A stretch of 40,315 nt of DNA from Planctomycetota bacterium (GTDB lineage: Bacteria > Planctomycetota > Planctomycetia > Pirellulales > Pirellulaceae): assembly GCA_017303505.1 (NCBI GenBank), contig JAFLCP010000064.1, positions 1 to 40,315 of the forward strand, given 5' to 3'. The position numbers and the translations under genes were made by a program. This document shows positions 16,774 to 26,361 of this stretch, one piece after another (position 1 is the stretch's first letter; the number at the start of each line of letters is the position of its first letter). The notes under the pieces are model-generated. The model had not been told where the DNA came from, made no database searches, and saw nothing but the letters and a program-made list of their open reading frames with translations.

Positions 16774-19700
16774 ATGAGCACGACATCGTCGTCGACACGA
16801 TTGACAATCCCACCTTCTTTGAAGGAACAATTGGGAGCATTTCGTAAGCGGGTATGGACTACCAAGATGGTCGAGTTTGTTGCAATGGCAACAGCCGGAC
16901 TTTTCTTGGCTTATGCGGCGGTGTTTGTTGCAGAACGCATCTGGAATACACCTTGGCAAATTCGTGGCGCTATTTTCCTCTCCGTGATTGCTGTGTGGGC
17001 GATGGTGCCCTATGCGTTCCATCGTTGGGTCTGGGGACATCGCAAGTTAGAACAAGTGGCTCGATTGTTGCGCAAACGCGAGCCCAACATCGGTGACCAA
17101 TTGCTGGGCGTTATCGAACTTGCGACCAGCGATAGCGAACAAGCACGTTCGCCTGCTTTGTGCGCTGCCGCGATGCGTCAAGTTGCCGAATCAGCCAAAG
17201 GTCGTGACCTCACCAAAGCCGCTCCACCCAGCCGTTATCGAAATTGGTCGATTGCCGCTAGCGCGTTGTTTGCGTTGGCAGCTACAACCTTGGTAGTAGT
17301 CCCCGAAGCCGCATCGAACTCATGGCTCCGCTTCTTCGCTCCCTGGAGCAACACTCCACGTTACACGTTTGCTCAATTGGAAAACTTGCCGGATCGTTGG
17401 GTCGTGCCACACGGTGAAGAAGTTCCTCTGAACCTCAAGTTGAATCCCGCTAGTCGTTGGCAACCAGCCAAAGCGCAAGCCACCCTTCCCTACCACGCAC
17501 CGTTGTCCGCTGACTTGCAGAACGATCAATACCAGCTTCAAATGCCTGCTCTAACAGATGCAACTTCAATGCATCTGCGTGTTGGCGATCTCACGCACAG
17601 CATGCAAGTTGTTCCCAAGCTACGTCCTGAAATTGCTGGGATGTCAGCCACCATTCAGCTACCTGAATATCTGCAGATCAAAGAACCTGTGAAGCGTGAA
17701 GTTCGCAGTGGAACCATTCAAGCTGTTGTCGGTTCGTCCGTGAACGTGGAAGCCTCTGTCAGCCAACCACTCACCTCGGCTAAAGTCGACTCGCAACCTG
17801 TCGAAGCCAAAGAGAATCGCTTCATAACACCTGTGAAGTTGGTTTCTGAAGGGACCAATGCCGGTTGGACTATGGAGTGGGTAGACGTTGATCGATTGTC
17901 GAATCGCGAGCCACTTACATTGAAGGTGGAAGGACTCGCTGACGAAGCCCCATCGCTCAATGTCGAACGCTTAGGTCGCCAAATGGTGGTTCTTGATTCG
18001 GAACAACTCAACTTCGATCTTTCGGCCATGGACGATTTCGGAGTGAAACGCGTGGGTCTCGAATGGAAAGGCTTGGAAAGTGCACTGGTTGAAAAACCCG
18101 CCCAAGGGGAACTTGTCCTAGCAGCTGGTGGACCAGAAAACGCCTCGATGAAACTCAACGCAGTGTTTACGGCGAAAGACAACAACATCGAGCCACAACC
18201 GATTGAGCTGCGTGTTTGGGTCGAAGACTATTTGCCCAATCGCAATCGCGTTTATTCGGCTCCTCATATCCTTTACGTTCTTTCCCCCGAACAACATGCG
18301 ATTTGGGTGACCGAGCAATTGAATCGTTGGCATCGTCAAGCACTTGAAGTCCGCGATCGTGAAACACAGTTGAATCAAACCAACAAACGCTTGCGTGAAA
18401 TGAGCGCTGACGAACTCAATACCGATGAAATGAGAAAGCAACTAGAAGCCCAAGCGGCTGCAGAACAGGCCAATGCCCGTCGCTTGACGCAGCTGGGGCA
18501 AACAGGTCAGCAACTTCTGAAGCAAGCTTCACGTAACTCAGAGATTGGCGTCGGACATTTGGACAAGTGGGCAGAAATGCTCGCGATTCTGAATGATATT
18601 TCCGCCAACCGCATGCCAAGCGTTTCTGATCTGCTCGACAAGGCGTCCAAGAGCGAACCAGGTGAAAACCTTGCCTCGACCAAGTCATCTGAAATGGCAG
18701 GCCAAGTGCGTGACACAGGTTCTGCTTCGGGTGGCAATAAAGAAGAAAAGAAAGACCAACCACCACCTCCAACCGTTCCCGCTTTAGTTGATGCCGAATC
18801 CTCACAACAACCTAAAGAGAACAAGCCCGATGATGGACAAGGTGGAAGCAAATCCAACAAGCCTGGTCGCTTCACACTTCCCACAACGACGGTAGCTGGA
18901 ACAGGTAAGACCCCACCTCCTCAAAACCAAGAAGAAGCCGTTCAGGAAGCAGTCAAGCAACAAGATGAACTATTGGCTGAATTCCAAAAACTCGCTGACG
19001 ACATGAGCGAACTACTGGGTAATTTGGAAGGTAGCACACTGGTTAAGCGTTTGAAGGCAGCTTCGCGTGAACAACTTCAAGTTGCGAATCGTATCGGCGA
19101 TCGAATTCCGTCAACCTTCGGTGTTAAGACCGGATTAGCGGATGAAGACAAGAGTGTGTTGTCAGAACTCACCAAAGTGGAAGCCAAGAGCGCGGATAAT
19201 TTGTCGGCCATCATGGACGACATGCAAGCTTACTTCGATCGTCGACCCTTGAAGAAATTCAAATTGGTTCTCGATGAAATGAAAGAGTTCGATGTTCTCA
19301 GTGGCGTCCGCTCGTTGGCTGATGACATTCCGAAAGAACAAGGCCTCTCGATTGCTCAGGCAGAATTTTGGTCCGACAATCTCGATCGCTGGGCAGACGA
19401 CCTCGTCGATCCTGCATGCAAGGGTAGCTGCCCTGGCTCCAAGAGCCGCGATAGTCTTCCACCTAGCATTGTTTTGGAAGTACTGCAGATTTTAGAAGCT
19501 GAAGTCAATCTGCGTGAAGAAACTCGCGTGGCGGAGCAAGCCAAGAAAGGTGTGGAACCCAAAGCCTTTGAAGAAACCGCCGATAAACTTGGCGACAAGC
19601 AGGGCGTATTGGCTGATCGTGTCGAGAAAGTCATCGGACGAATTGAACAGTTGCCAGAAGCCCAGGTGCACTTCGAAAAAGAAATGCAGTTGTTAGCTCA

Positions 19701-20046
19701 AGTAACTGAAGTGATGCAACAAGCTGAAGATCTTCTTTACACACATGAAACTGGCAAGATAACCATCGCCGCTGAAACCGAAGCGATCGAACTTCTTCTT
19801 CAATCCAAGAAGATCAATCCGAAAGCGCGTGGTGGCGGAGGTGGTTCGAGCCCAGGCGGTGGTGGCGAAGGTACGACCAGCGACCTAGCTGCAGCCCTTT
19901 CCGGAGCGGGCATCAATGAAAAAGAAGACCGCGAGTACCGTGAAACTCAGAGCACCACTGGAGAATCAGGGACTCAATTACCTGAAGAATTCCGTTCTGG
20001 TTTGGATCAGTATTTCAACTCTCTGGAAAAACAATCCGGTAACTGA
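16774..20046 (+). CDS. Giant coiled-coil membrane protein (DUF4175-like)
   Basis: The 1090-residue protein has two membrane helices near residues 30-55 and 62-82 and a third at about 165-185. A periplasmic beta-rich region follows, then long Gln/Glu/Lys-rich helical stretches (from about 510) likely to form coiled coils, a Pro/Lys-rich linker near 640-720, a small CKGSC motif near 889, and a Gly-rich patch (about 1018-1033) close to the C-terminus. The arrangement resembles DUF4175-type proteins found next to MoxR/VWA operons. It is probably a structural or scaffolding member of the envelope complex. GAGGAATTAAGG just before ATG 16774 supports the start. The next gene begins 3 nt after the stop. 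Confidence 0.8.
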   Translation: MSTTSSSTRLTIPPSLKEQLGAFRKRVWTTKMVEFVAMATAGLFLAYAAVFVAERIWNTPWQIRGAIFLSVIAVWAMVPYAFHRWVWGHRKLEQVARLLRKREPNIGDQLLGVIELATSDSEQARSPALCAAAMRQVAESAKGRDLTKAAPPSRYRNWSIAASALFALAATTLVVVPEAASNSWLRFFAPWSNTPRYTFAQLENLPDRWVVPHGEEVPLNLKLNPASRWQPAKAQATLPYHAPLSADLQNDQYQLQMPALTDATSMHLRVGDLTHSMQVVPKLRPEIAGMSATIQLPEYLQIKEPVKREVRSGTIQAVVGSSVNVEASVSQPLTSAKVDSQPVEAKENRFITPVKLVSEGTNAGWTMEWVDVDRLSNREPLTLKVEGLADEAPSLNVERLGRQMVVLDSEQLNFDLSAMDDFGVKRVGLEWKGLESALVEKPAQGELVLAAGGPENASMKLNAVFTAKDNNIEPQPIELRVWVEDYLPNRNRVYSAPHILYVLSPEQHAIWVTEQLNRWHRQALEVRDRETQLNQTNKRLREMSADELNTDEMRKQLEAQAAAEQANARRLTQLGQTGQQLLKQASRNSEIGVGHLDKWAEMLAILNDISANRMPSVSDLLDKASKSEPGENLASTKSSEMAGQVRDTGSASGGNKEEKKDQPPPPTVPALVDAESSQQPKENKPDDGQGGSKSNKPGRFTLPTTTVAGTGKTPPPQNQEEAVQEAVKQQDELLAEFQKLADDMSELLGNLEGSTLVKRLKAASREQLQVANRIGDRIPSTFGVKTGLADEDKSVLSELTKVEAKSADNLSAIMDDMQAYFDRRPLKKFKLVLDEMKEFDVLSGVRSLADDIPKEQGLSIAQAEFWSDNLDRWADDLVDPACKGSCPGSKSRDSLPPSIVLEVLQILEAEVNLREETRVAEQAKKGVEPKAFEETADKLGDKQGVLADRVEKVIGRIEQLPEAQVHFEKEMQLLAQVTEVMQQAEDLLYTHETGKITIAAETEAIELLLQSKKINPKARGGGGGSSPGGGGEGTTSDLAAALSGAGINEKEDREYRETQSTTGESGTQLPEEFRSGLDQYFNSLEKQSGN

Positions 20047-20049
20047 TCG

Positions 20050-21126
20050 ATGAAACTCTTACCAAAGTACTATCGAACGATTGGCTTTGCGATTCATGGG
20101 ATTGCATTCGGGCTGCTATGTGTGGCGACCGAATGCAATCTGTTGGGTCAAGATCCAGCCCCAGCTCCCGCCCCTGCGCCAACGCAGGAAGAGCAACCGG
20201 CGGAAAAACCGACGCCGGATACTAATCCCGCCCAGGAAGCCAGGCCCGCCCAGGAAGCAAAGCCTGCAGGTGAGGCAAAGCCTGCTGCCGACCAAGATGA
20301 TGAGTTGGACATGTTCGATGATTTCTTTGGTAAGAAACCGAAGGAACCCAAAGCCAAGCCTAAAGAGAAAGATAAAGAAGAAAACCAAGAGGCTGCCGAG
20401 GTAGTGGAGCGGGTTATGGTTGACGTAGCCGTTCCTGTACCTGCAATACGCGTGGCACCAGCTTTACGCGTGGCGCCTGGTGCTATGCCAGCGATCGCTG
20501 AAGGTGCGGAAAATCCTGATGATGTGGACCTCGATCCCCGTTTGAGTCGCTTGATGCGAGTTCTAAAGCTCGAACGAGCTCTTTTACGTCGAGCCTGCAC
20601 TCTAACTCCTGAGCAAGTAAAGACGCTGGATACTTGGGATGGTAAGTGGCTCAATCAGAGACTTGAAAGCGATCAAGGCAAGAAGCTAGCTCGCAACTTG
20701 TCGGTTGTCCCAATGGGGTTTCCAGATGTACCGGGCAATAAGTTCCGAGAGGTACTGACAAAACTGATCGAACCTGATCTGAAAACGGTGTTGTCCGAGG
20801 AGCAATGGACTGCCTACCAAACGGAAGTCGAAGCTCGGGTTGCTTTCGAGAAGCAAACCGAAGTGGATGCGACGATTGCGATCCTCGATCATCACTTAAT
20901 GTTGAGTTCACAACAACGGGAAGAGGTCGAAAAAGTCGTCCTGAAAATGAACTCTCTTCCACAAGAACCATTGAACTATCTGCGGTATGGACAGTACATC
21001 CCCAACATGTCGTTCACGCCCGTTCTCAAGCATCTCAATAAGTATCAGAGAAAGATATTCCAAGGTTTGCAACAAGTTCAATTTGGCTCTTCCAGCGAGG
21101 AAGAGTCAGAGATTATCGAAGATTAG
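20050..21126 (+). CDS. Secreted hypothetical protein, paralogue A of the Bat operon
   Basis: The 358-residue product has an N-terminal signal (hydrophobic about 12-27). A low-complexity Pro/Ala/Glu tract with APAPAPAPT and repeated PAQEA units (about 36-80) follows, then a Lys/Glu-rich block. A helical domain from about 155 contains LTPEQVKTL and LSEEQW. That domain is clearly related to the next gene's product: both have an (L)T/SxEQ helix, a SKQRE/SSQQRE segment and a C-terminal aromatic-basic helix in the same order. I do not recognise a named family. It starts 3 nt after the giant coiled-coil gene and ends 2 nt before the next gene. Confidence 0.8.
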   Translation: MKLLPKYYRTIGFAIHGIAFGLLCVATECNLLGQDPAPAPAPAPTQEEQPAEKPTPDTNPAQEARPAQEAKPAGEAKPAADQDDELDMFDDFFGKKPKEPKAKPKEKDKEENQEAAEVVERVMVDVAVPVPAIRVAPALRVAPGAMPAIAEGAENPDDVDLDPRLSRLMRVLKLERALLRRACTLTPEQVKTLDTWDGKWLNQRLESDQGKKLARNLSVVPMGFPDVPGNKFREVLTKLIEPDLKTVLSEEQWTAYQTEVEARVAFEKQTEVDATIAILDHHLMLSSQQREEVEKVVLKMNSLPQEPLNYLRYGQYIPNMSFTPVLKHLNKYQRKIFQGLQQVQFGSSSEEESEIIED

Positions 21127-21128
21127 GC

Positions 21129-22076
21129 ATGGCCATGATCGGTGAAACGACAAAATACTTGTTGCGGAAAGATGCGAGGCTCGCCGTGTTCCATCGCAAC
21201 TTGCTGTGCGTATTAATGGTTGTCATTGCTATTGCCGCATTGCAGCCAGATTGCTTGGCTCAGTTTGCGATACGCGCGAACGTGGTCCAACAAGGTTGGT
21301 TCGAGTCATGGGCATTGCAAGGCCGCAATGAGCAGTACTATCGGGAACAAGTAGAGAGCCAAGCCCAACTTGAAATTGAAAACCTTAAATCGGTTGTGCC
21401 CATTAGCGAGCTGCAAGAGAAGAAACTTAAGTTAGCCCTTGAAGGTGACTTGGCCCGTTTCTTTCGCATGGTTGACGAAGCGCGATTCAAGACGCGCAAC
21501 ATGCAACCCGTTAATGAACAAGTGGGTGAAATCTCACGCATCATTTCTCCCATACAGCAGATTGTTCAAAAAGGCATCTTGGATGAAACCTCTTTGTTTC
21601 ATGGCGTCCTCGACAATATGTTGACTCCGGAACAATCAGAACTGTGGGACAAAGAGTTAGCTCGCCGCCAACGCTTGATCAATAAAGCCATTGTTCAAGT
21701 CCAAATCTGTGCGTTAGAGAAGACCATGCCCTTGCTAAGCAAGCAACGTGAGGCTCTGACCAATGTAGTTCTCGAGCGTTTGGAAGGGAAAAAAGTCATC
21801 AACCAATATCGTGTCTACTTGGTCGATTATGCCATGTATACCTTGCCTGAATCCAAGCTCAAAACGTTCTTGGACGAAAAGCAAGTGAAGTTCTACCGCC
21901 AAAAGCGAAGCCAAGTAGAAGGCTGGAAATCCATGCTCGAAGGGCAAGGAGCCAAGTTCGAAGACGAGGTTGAGGAACCAGCTGAGCCAGAGGAAGCCAC
22001 AGAAGTAGAAAAAGAAGAAGCTGAAGACGGAGCTAAAAAGGCTCCCGTCCAACGCAACGCAGGGGGCTTAGGTTAA
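21129..22076 (+). CDS. Secreted hypothetical protein, paralogue B of the Bat operon
   Basis: The 315-residue product carries a signal peptide (hydrophobic about 24-40, cut after CLAQ). The mature part is helical, with PISELQEKKLKLALEG, MLTPEQSELWDKEL and LLSKQREALTNVVLE, and ends in an acidic Glu-rich and Lys-rich tail (about 280-305). The order of motifs parallels the preceding gene, so the two are probably tandem duplicates. Family and function are unknown; position implies the extracytoplasmic part of the MoxR/VWA system. Its stop TAA shares a base with the next start (TAATG). Confidence 0.8.
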   Translation: MAMIGETTKYLLRKDARLAVFHRNLLCVLMVVIAIAALQPDCLAQFAIRANVVQQGWFESWALQGRNEQYYREQVESQAQLEIENLKSVVPISELQEKKLKLALEGDLARFFRMVDEARFKTRNMQPVNEQVGEISRIISPIQQIVQKGILDETSLFHGVLDNMLTPEQSELWDKELARRQRLINKAIVQVQICALEKTMPLLSKQREALTNVVLERLEGKKVINQYRVYLVDYAMYTLPESKLKTFLDEKQVKFYRQKRSQVEGWKSMLEGQGAKFEDEVEEPAEPEEATEVEKEEAEDGAKKAPVQRNAGGLG

Positions 22077-23125
22077 TGATACGTATCGTGCTTTCTACTC
22101 TTGTCGTGTATTTCCTGTTGGCGAGCCTGCCGGTGGTGATGGCCCAACCATCCGACTTGCAAACAGGCGACGCCGTGCCTCGCGATGTCCGCGATATGTA
22201 CGATCGTGGCTTGAAGTATCTCGTTACAACTCAAGATTCCAACGGCAGTTGGAGCGGTGGCGGTGAATCTGGCCCAGGTTCCACGGGCCTAGCCGTTATG
22301 GCTTTCCTCGCGTCTGGCGAAGATCCAAACTTTGGTCCCTACAGCAACAACATTCGCAAAGCCCTCCGCAGCATCATTAATGCTCAAAACAAAGATACTG
22401 GGTATATCGGAAGCAGCATGTACCATCATGGGTTTGCAATGCTCGCTCTGGCGGAAGCCTATGGTACGGTGGATGACCGGTTGCTCTGGGAAGGCTCGGA
22501 AGGAAATAAATCCAAACAACGCTCGCTAGGTGAAGCGTTGGAACTCGCCGTGCGAACTTCCATTACTTCGCAAAAGAAAAACCCCTTTCATGCTTGGCGA
22601 TATTCACCCGATGCTCGAGACGCAGACACCAGCGTCAGCGGTGCAGTCCTCATGGGTTTATTGGCTGCTCGAAACGCGGGAATTGAAGTTCCCGACGAAG
22701 CGATCGATCAAGCGATCAACTACTTCGCCAGTATGACCAGTACCAGTGGTTCCGTCGGTTATTCTGGAGGATTCGGCGGTTTTGAAGAATCGTTGGCTCG
22801 ATCCTCCATTTGCACATTGGTTTTCGCCATTGCCAAACGGAAAGATGAAAAGGCCTATCGCTCCACCTTAAGTTACATCGCCAACTCACTCGATTCCAAT
22901 AACAATGCTTGGCCTGAATACACGCGCTATTATCAGGCACAAGCCCTGTTCCAAGGTGACGTAACGGCTTGGCGAAAATGGAACACCAAGACGATCCGCG
23001 AACTTAAAGCTCTACAACAAGCCGATGGTAGTTTTTCAGGTCAAATGGGTCCAGCCATCGGAACCTCGATGGGATTGTTGGCTCTGGCCCTCAACTATCG
23101 CTTCCTGCCGATCTTCGAACGCTAA
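22076..23125 (+). CDS. Secreted alpha/alpha-toroid protein (squalene-cyclase/prenyltransferase-like repeats)
   Basis: The 349-residue protein has a signal peptide cut near VMAQ. Repeated units of the terpenoid-cyclase/prenyltransferase toroid type follow: DRGLKYLVTTQDSNGSWSG, ALRSIINAQNKDTGYIG, and LKALQQADGSFSGQ, each with the QxxDGSW/F-like core. The DxDD motif of squalene-hopene cyclases is not seen, so it is probably a binding or scaffold fold rather than a cyclase. Such toroid proteins recur in planctomycete MoxR operons. TAATG coupling to the previous gene places it in the same operon. Confidence 0.85.
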   Translation: MIRIVLSTLVVYFLLASLPVVMAQPSDLQTGDAVPRDVRDMYDRGLKYLVTTQDSNGSWSGGGESGPGSTGLAVMAFLASGEDPNFGPYSNNIRKALRSIINAQNKDTGYIGSSMYHHGFAMLALAEAYGTVDDRLLWEGSEGNKSKQRSLGEALELAVRTSITSQKKNPFHAWRYSPDARDADTSVSGAVLMGLLAARNAGIEVPDEAIDQAINYFASMTSTSGSVGYSGGFGGFEESLARSSICTLVFAIAKRKDEKAYRSTLSYIANSLDSNNNAWPEYTRYYQAQALFQGDVTAWRKWNTKTIRELKALQQADGSFSGQMGPAIGTSMGLLALALNYRFLPIFER

Positions 23126-23150
23126 AACCATCTCCAGGTTACGAATACCA

Positions 23151-26100
23151 ATGAATTGTCTGCATCTCAGTCTTTATTGCCAACATGCTTTCAGAGTATT
23201 CATCGCTCTGAGCTTGGTCTTCGTAACATTCACTCCGTATATGCAGGCTGCTCAAGAACAGGCAGTCGAAATTGTGGTGGATGCTGTTCAAGGGCAAGCC
23301 ATTGCAGTAAGCGTTGGGGAAGAACCGCAGACGACACAACCATCTGCTTCAACGCCGCTAAAACCACGGCTACGTTTAAGTAACGGCGATTTCGTTGACG
23401 GAGAACCTGTTGCGATAGACTCCAACGACTCCCTCGGTTGGAAATCTGCCCACTTTTCGACACCTCTAAATGTTCCCATCGATCGCATTCGCGGGTTTGA
23501 ATTGGGCCAAGATCCCAATGCGAATAAAGTTGCTTCGGCCTTCACGTTGGAATTGCAATCGGGCGATCGACTAACCGGCGATTTGCTCAACTGGAACGAT
23601 GGCAAAATAACCTTCAAGAGTCCAACATTTGGCGAGTTGCAGATTCCTTCCAGCCTCATCAGTCGCTTGGTCAAAAACTCAGATAGCGTGGAATGGATTT
23701 TCCAAGGTCCGCGCGACCCAAGCGTCTGGAAACCATTTTCGGGAGATGAAGCTTGGACCATTCAAGGCGGATCGCTGGTGAGCACTCAACTGGGATCACG
23801 CACCATTGGAAATGTTGGTCTACCTGAAAAAGGGGCGATCGACTTGAGACTTTCTTGGGAAGGCAAAGCGGGTTTTGTGATCGCTTTAGGCGTCGATGAG
23901 AATGCCTCGAACATCAATAGTTCATTCCGCATTGAAACTTGGCAAAGCCAATTGGTCTTGGTGCGCCAATCCAAAGGAAAAGCGGAAATTCTCGAGCTAG
24001 ACGCCATTGATGAGAATCAGTCCGTCATCGAATTAGCCATTTTCTTCGACCAGAAGTCGGAAAGAGTGGTTGTTTACTCCGGCTACGGAAAACTGCTGGC
24101 CGATTTGACCCTTGCCGGTGGTGAAGCCAAGACACTTTCCCACATCGCTATTGCTAATCATTCCGAGAACCTTCGCCTCGATCGCCTGCGAGTTCGGAAC
24201 TGGACAATGCAGTTGCCTGCCGATAGGAAGTCCAACGAAAGCTATGTCATCAAAAATGCGATTGAGCCCCTATCCGCTAATGTGATCAACGCTAATCCAG
24301 ACGCAGGCTGGAAATTATCGACAGCCGACGGCGAAGTTTCGCTCGGTTGGAACGAAATTACCGAAGTAATTCAAATGGCTCCCAACGTTGCGACAACCGA
24401 CAATGCCTCGTCCGATTCTAAACCGCAAGCCAATGAAGTTGCGGGCCAGCCGAAAAAGGATGATGCTTTTGCCGACCTATTTGATTCAATCAAAGAAGGC
24501 GAAGATGTTCTGAACAAGGAAGAGGAATCCTCCAAAAAAACAGCCGTCAAGAAGAGCGAAGAGAATCCTATCGCTTTGGGAATTCAACTCGAATTTTTTG
24601 ATGGAGCTCGCTGGCGCGGAACTTGGAATCAGCTGAGCCAAGGCGTGGTAACATTCACACCGACCAGCACTGGTATACCGCTTCAATTTCCACTCACAGC
24701 ACTGATGTCATTTCGCAGCAATGTGAAGGCCACCACGACCACTACAACCGCGACGACAGTTGGACGCAAAGGCGCGTTCATGGGTAATGACATACAACTC
24801 GAGGGCGTTCTTGTCGCTGGTGTCAATGAGTCCGTGCTTGGCTGGCTCCCAGCTGTTGCCAAAGAACCCGTCGGTATTATTGTGACCGATGATGCACGTC
24901 TCGATTTCCGGGGGCGCGCCCGTCGCCAACAAGCGATCTCTGATTCGAAAGCCGTACAACAATTGCAGGTTGTCAATGGATTCGGCATGAGCGATGAACA
25001 AAAGCCGGTCGAGCCTCCATTCGAACTCCGCCAACTTATGGTTCCGAGCATTACCCTCAGAAATGGCGATGCCTTTGCCGCTCAACTACAAGCGGTAAAT
25101 GAAGAAGGGATATTGTTCAAATCGGACAAGTTGGAAACGGGCTCCCTAAATAATGACGCAGTTCAATCGATTGAGTTGCGCAAACTTCGATCGAGCAAAA
25201 TTCCCTCAGCCAAAAAAGTTGAGCGGCTATTGACGGTACCACGCAGTTCTAAGAACGATCCGCCAACGCATGTACTGATCTCTATCGAAGGGGATTTCTT
25301 GCGAGGTAGATTGGTTGCCATCAATGCTGATTTCGCGACGATGGAAATAAGACTTGAACAAGTGAAAGTGCCACTTGAAAAGGTGGCCCAGATCATTTGG
25401 TTACATGATCGTAGCTGGCAGGTTGGCACAACTCCTGAGAAAACGCCCGATGTGGGAACGACGGCTGCAGGAGAGACGCCAACAACTCAAGAGATTCCTG
25501 CTAACACAGGCGAGCCCGCAACAGATGCCAAACCTAGCGATACAGCCGCCACGGAAAACAAAGTGGTCCAATTGCCGCCTGGCAGCGTGGTTGCCATGTT
25601 TCGAAATGGGTTGCGAATGTCGTTTAAGCCTTCGGCAGTTTCAGACCAGGCGATTCAGGGTACCAACGAACTGTTAGGCAAATGCAATTTGGCCGTTAAC
25701 GATGTCGATTTGATTTTGTTTGGACCCAATGCGAATTCGCAAGCAGCGGACCTCACCTCAAATCCTTGGAAACTCAATTTGGCCAAATCACCCATGGAAG
25801 ATCCAGGTGATGAAGGGGGCGGTGGAGTTGGCGAACAGAGCGCACTGGTTGGGCAACCTGCTCCAGAAATTGAATTGGAGACCGCTGATGGCGATAAGTT
25901 CAAACTCTCTGACCTGAAAGGCAAGATCGTCGTCTTGGATTTCTGGGCCAGTTGGTGCGGGCCTTGTATGCAGACCATGCCCGAAGTTGACAAGATTTTG
26001 GCCGACTTTCCTGCGGATCAAGTGGAGCTGATCGCTGTCAACTTAGAAGAACCTGCCGAACGAGCGAAATCGGCACTAGAACGCTTGAAACTTCACACCA

Positions 26101-26285
26101 AGATCGTATTGGACATAGACGGTGTGGCCGCCCAACGCTATGAAGCTACTTCGATTCCACAGACAGTCATCATCGATCGCGATGGTAAGGTTCTGAATGT
26201 TTTTGTCGGTGGTGGACAAGCATTCTTGAATAACTTCCGTGAAGCCTTAAACAAGGCTGTTAACGGCCTGACGGATATACAATAA
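23151..26285 (+). CDS. Large secreted protein: repeated beta modules plus C-terminal TlpA-type thioredoxin
   Basis: The 1044-residue product begins at ATG 23151; an in-frame upstream extension would overlap the previous gene and hide the signal peptide (hydrophobic about 15-30). Several 40-45-residue modules of the form L.nGD.l.G.l.....g.i.f......l.iPl..i..i are seen near residues 73-118 and 132-174, and again between about 470 and 910. Between them lies a concanavalin-like region (about 180-350) resembling DUF1080-type folds. The last 150 residues are a thioredoxin of the TlpA/AhpC type with FWASWCGPC (Cys936, Cys939), so it probably handles disulphides outside the cytoplasm. It is last in the operon and followed by a terminator-like hairpin. 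Confidence 0.85.
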   Translation: MNCLHLSLYCQHAFRVFIALSLVFVTFTPYMQAAQEQAVEIVVDAVQGQAIAVSVGEEPQTTQPSASTPLKPRLRLSNGDFVDGEPVAIDSNDSLGWKSAHFSTPLNVPIDRIRGFELGQDPNANKVASAFTLELQSGDRLTGDLLNWNDGKITFKSPTFGELQIPSSLISRLVKNSDSVEWIFQGPRDPSVWKPFSGDEAWTIQGGSLVSTQLGSRTIGNVGLPEKGAIDLRLSWEGKAGFVIALGVDENASNINSSFRIETWQSQLVLVRQSKGKAEILELDAIDENQSVIELAIFFDQKSERVVVYSGYGKLLADLTLAGGEAKTLSHIAIANHSENLRLDRLRVRNWTMQLPADRKSNESYVIKNAIEPLSANVINANPDAGWKLSTADGEVSLGWNEITEVIQMAPNVATTDNASSDSKPQANEVAGQPKKDDAFADLFDSIKEGEDVLNKEEESSKKTAVKKSEENPIALGIQLEFFDGARWRGTWNQLSQGVVTFTPTSTGIPLQFPLTALMSFRSNVKATTTTTTATTVGRKGAFMGNDIQLEGVLVAGVNESVLGWLPAVAKEPVGIIVTDDARLDFRGRARRQQAISDSKAVQQLQVVNGFGMSDEQKPVEPPFELRQLMVPSITLRNGDAFAAQLQAVNEEGILFKSDKLETGSLNNDAVQSIELRKLRSSKIPSAKKVERLLTVPRSSKNDPPTHVLISIEGDFLRGRLVAINADFATMEIRLEQVKVPLEKVAQIIWLHDRSWQVGTTPEKTPDVGTTAAGETPTTQEIPANTGEPATDAKPSDTAATENKVVQLPPGSVVAMFRNGLRMSFKPSAVSDQAIQGTNELLGKCNLAVNDVDLILFGPNANSQAADLTSNPWKLNLAKSPMEDPGDEGGGGVGEQSALVGQPAPEIELETADGDKFKLSDLKGKIVVLDFWASWCGPCMQTMPEVDKILADFPADQVELIAVNLEEPAERAKSALERLKLHTKIVLDIDGVAAQRYEATSIPQTVIIDRDGKVLNVFVGGGQAFLNNFREALNKAVNGLTDIQ

Positions 26286-26324
26286 CCACCTTGCGACCGT
26301 TGATGGTCCAATCGCAAGGTGGTT
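26284..26324. terminator. Shared hairpin between convergent genes
   Basis: AACCACCTTGCGA (26284-26296) pairs perfectly with TCGCAAGGTGGTT (26312-26324) around a 15-nt loop. It directly follows the stop of the plus-strand operon and lies 38 bp beyond the stop of the minus-strand protease gene. T-runs are weak on both sides, so termination may be only partial, but the 13-bp stem makes a bidirectional role likely. Confidence 0.6.
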
Positions 26325-26361
26325 GGAAATTCCACGATATCGAGAAAACCAGAGAACAATA

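Noticed and set aside
20116-20654. Minus-strand open frames of 90 and 168 codons
   Set aside because: They are mirror images of the Pro/Ala/Glu-rich repeats of the plus-strand gene; their low-complexity composition explains the lack of stops.
23025-23150. N-terminal extension of the thioredoxin-tailed protein
   Set aside because: It overlaps the toroid gene in another frame and would hide the signal peptide that starts at ATG 23151.
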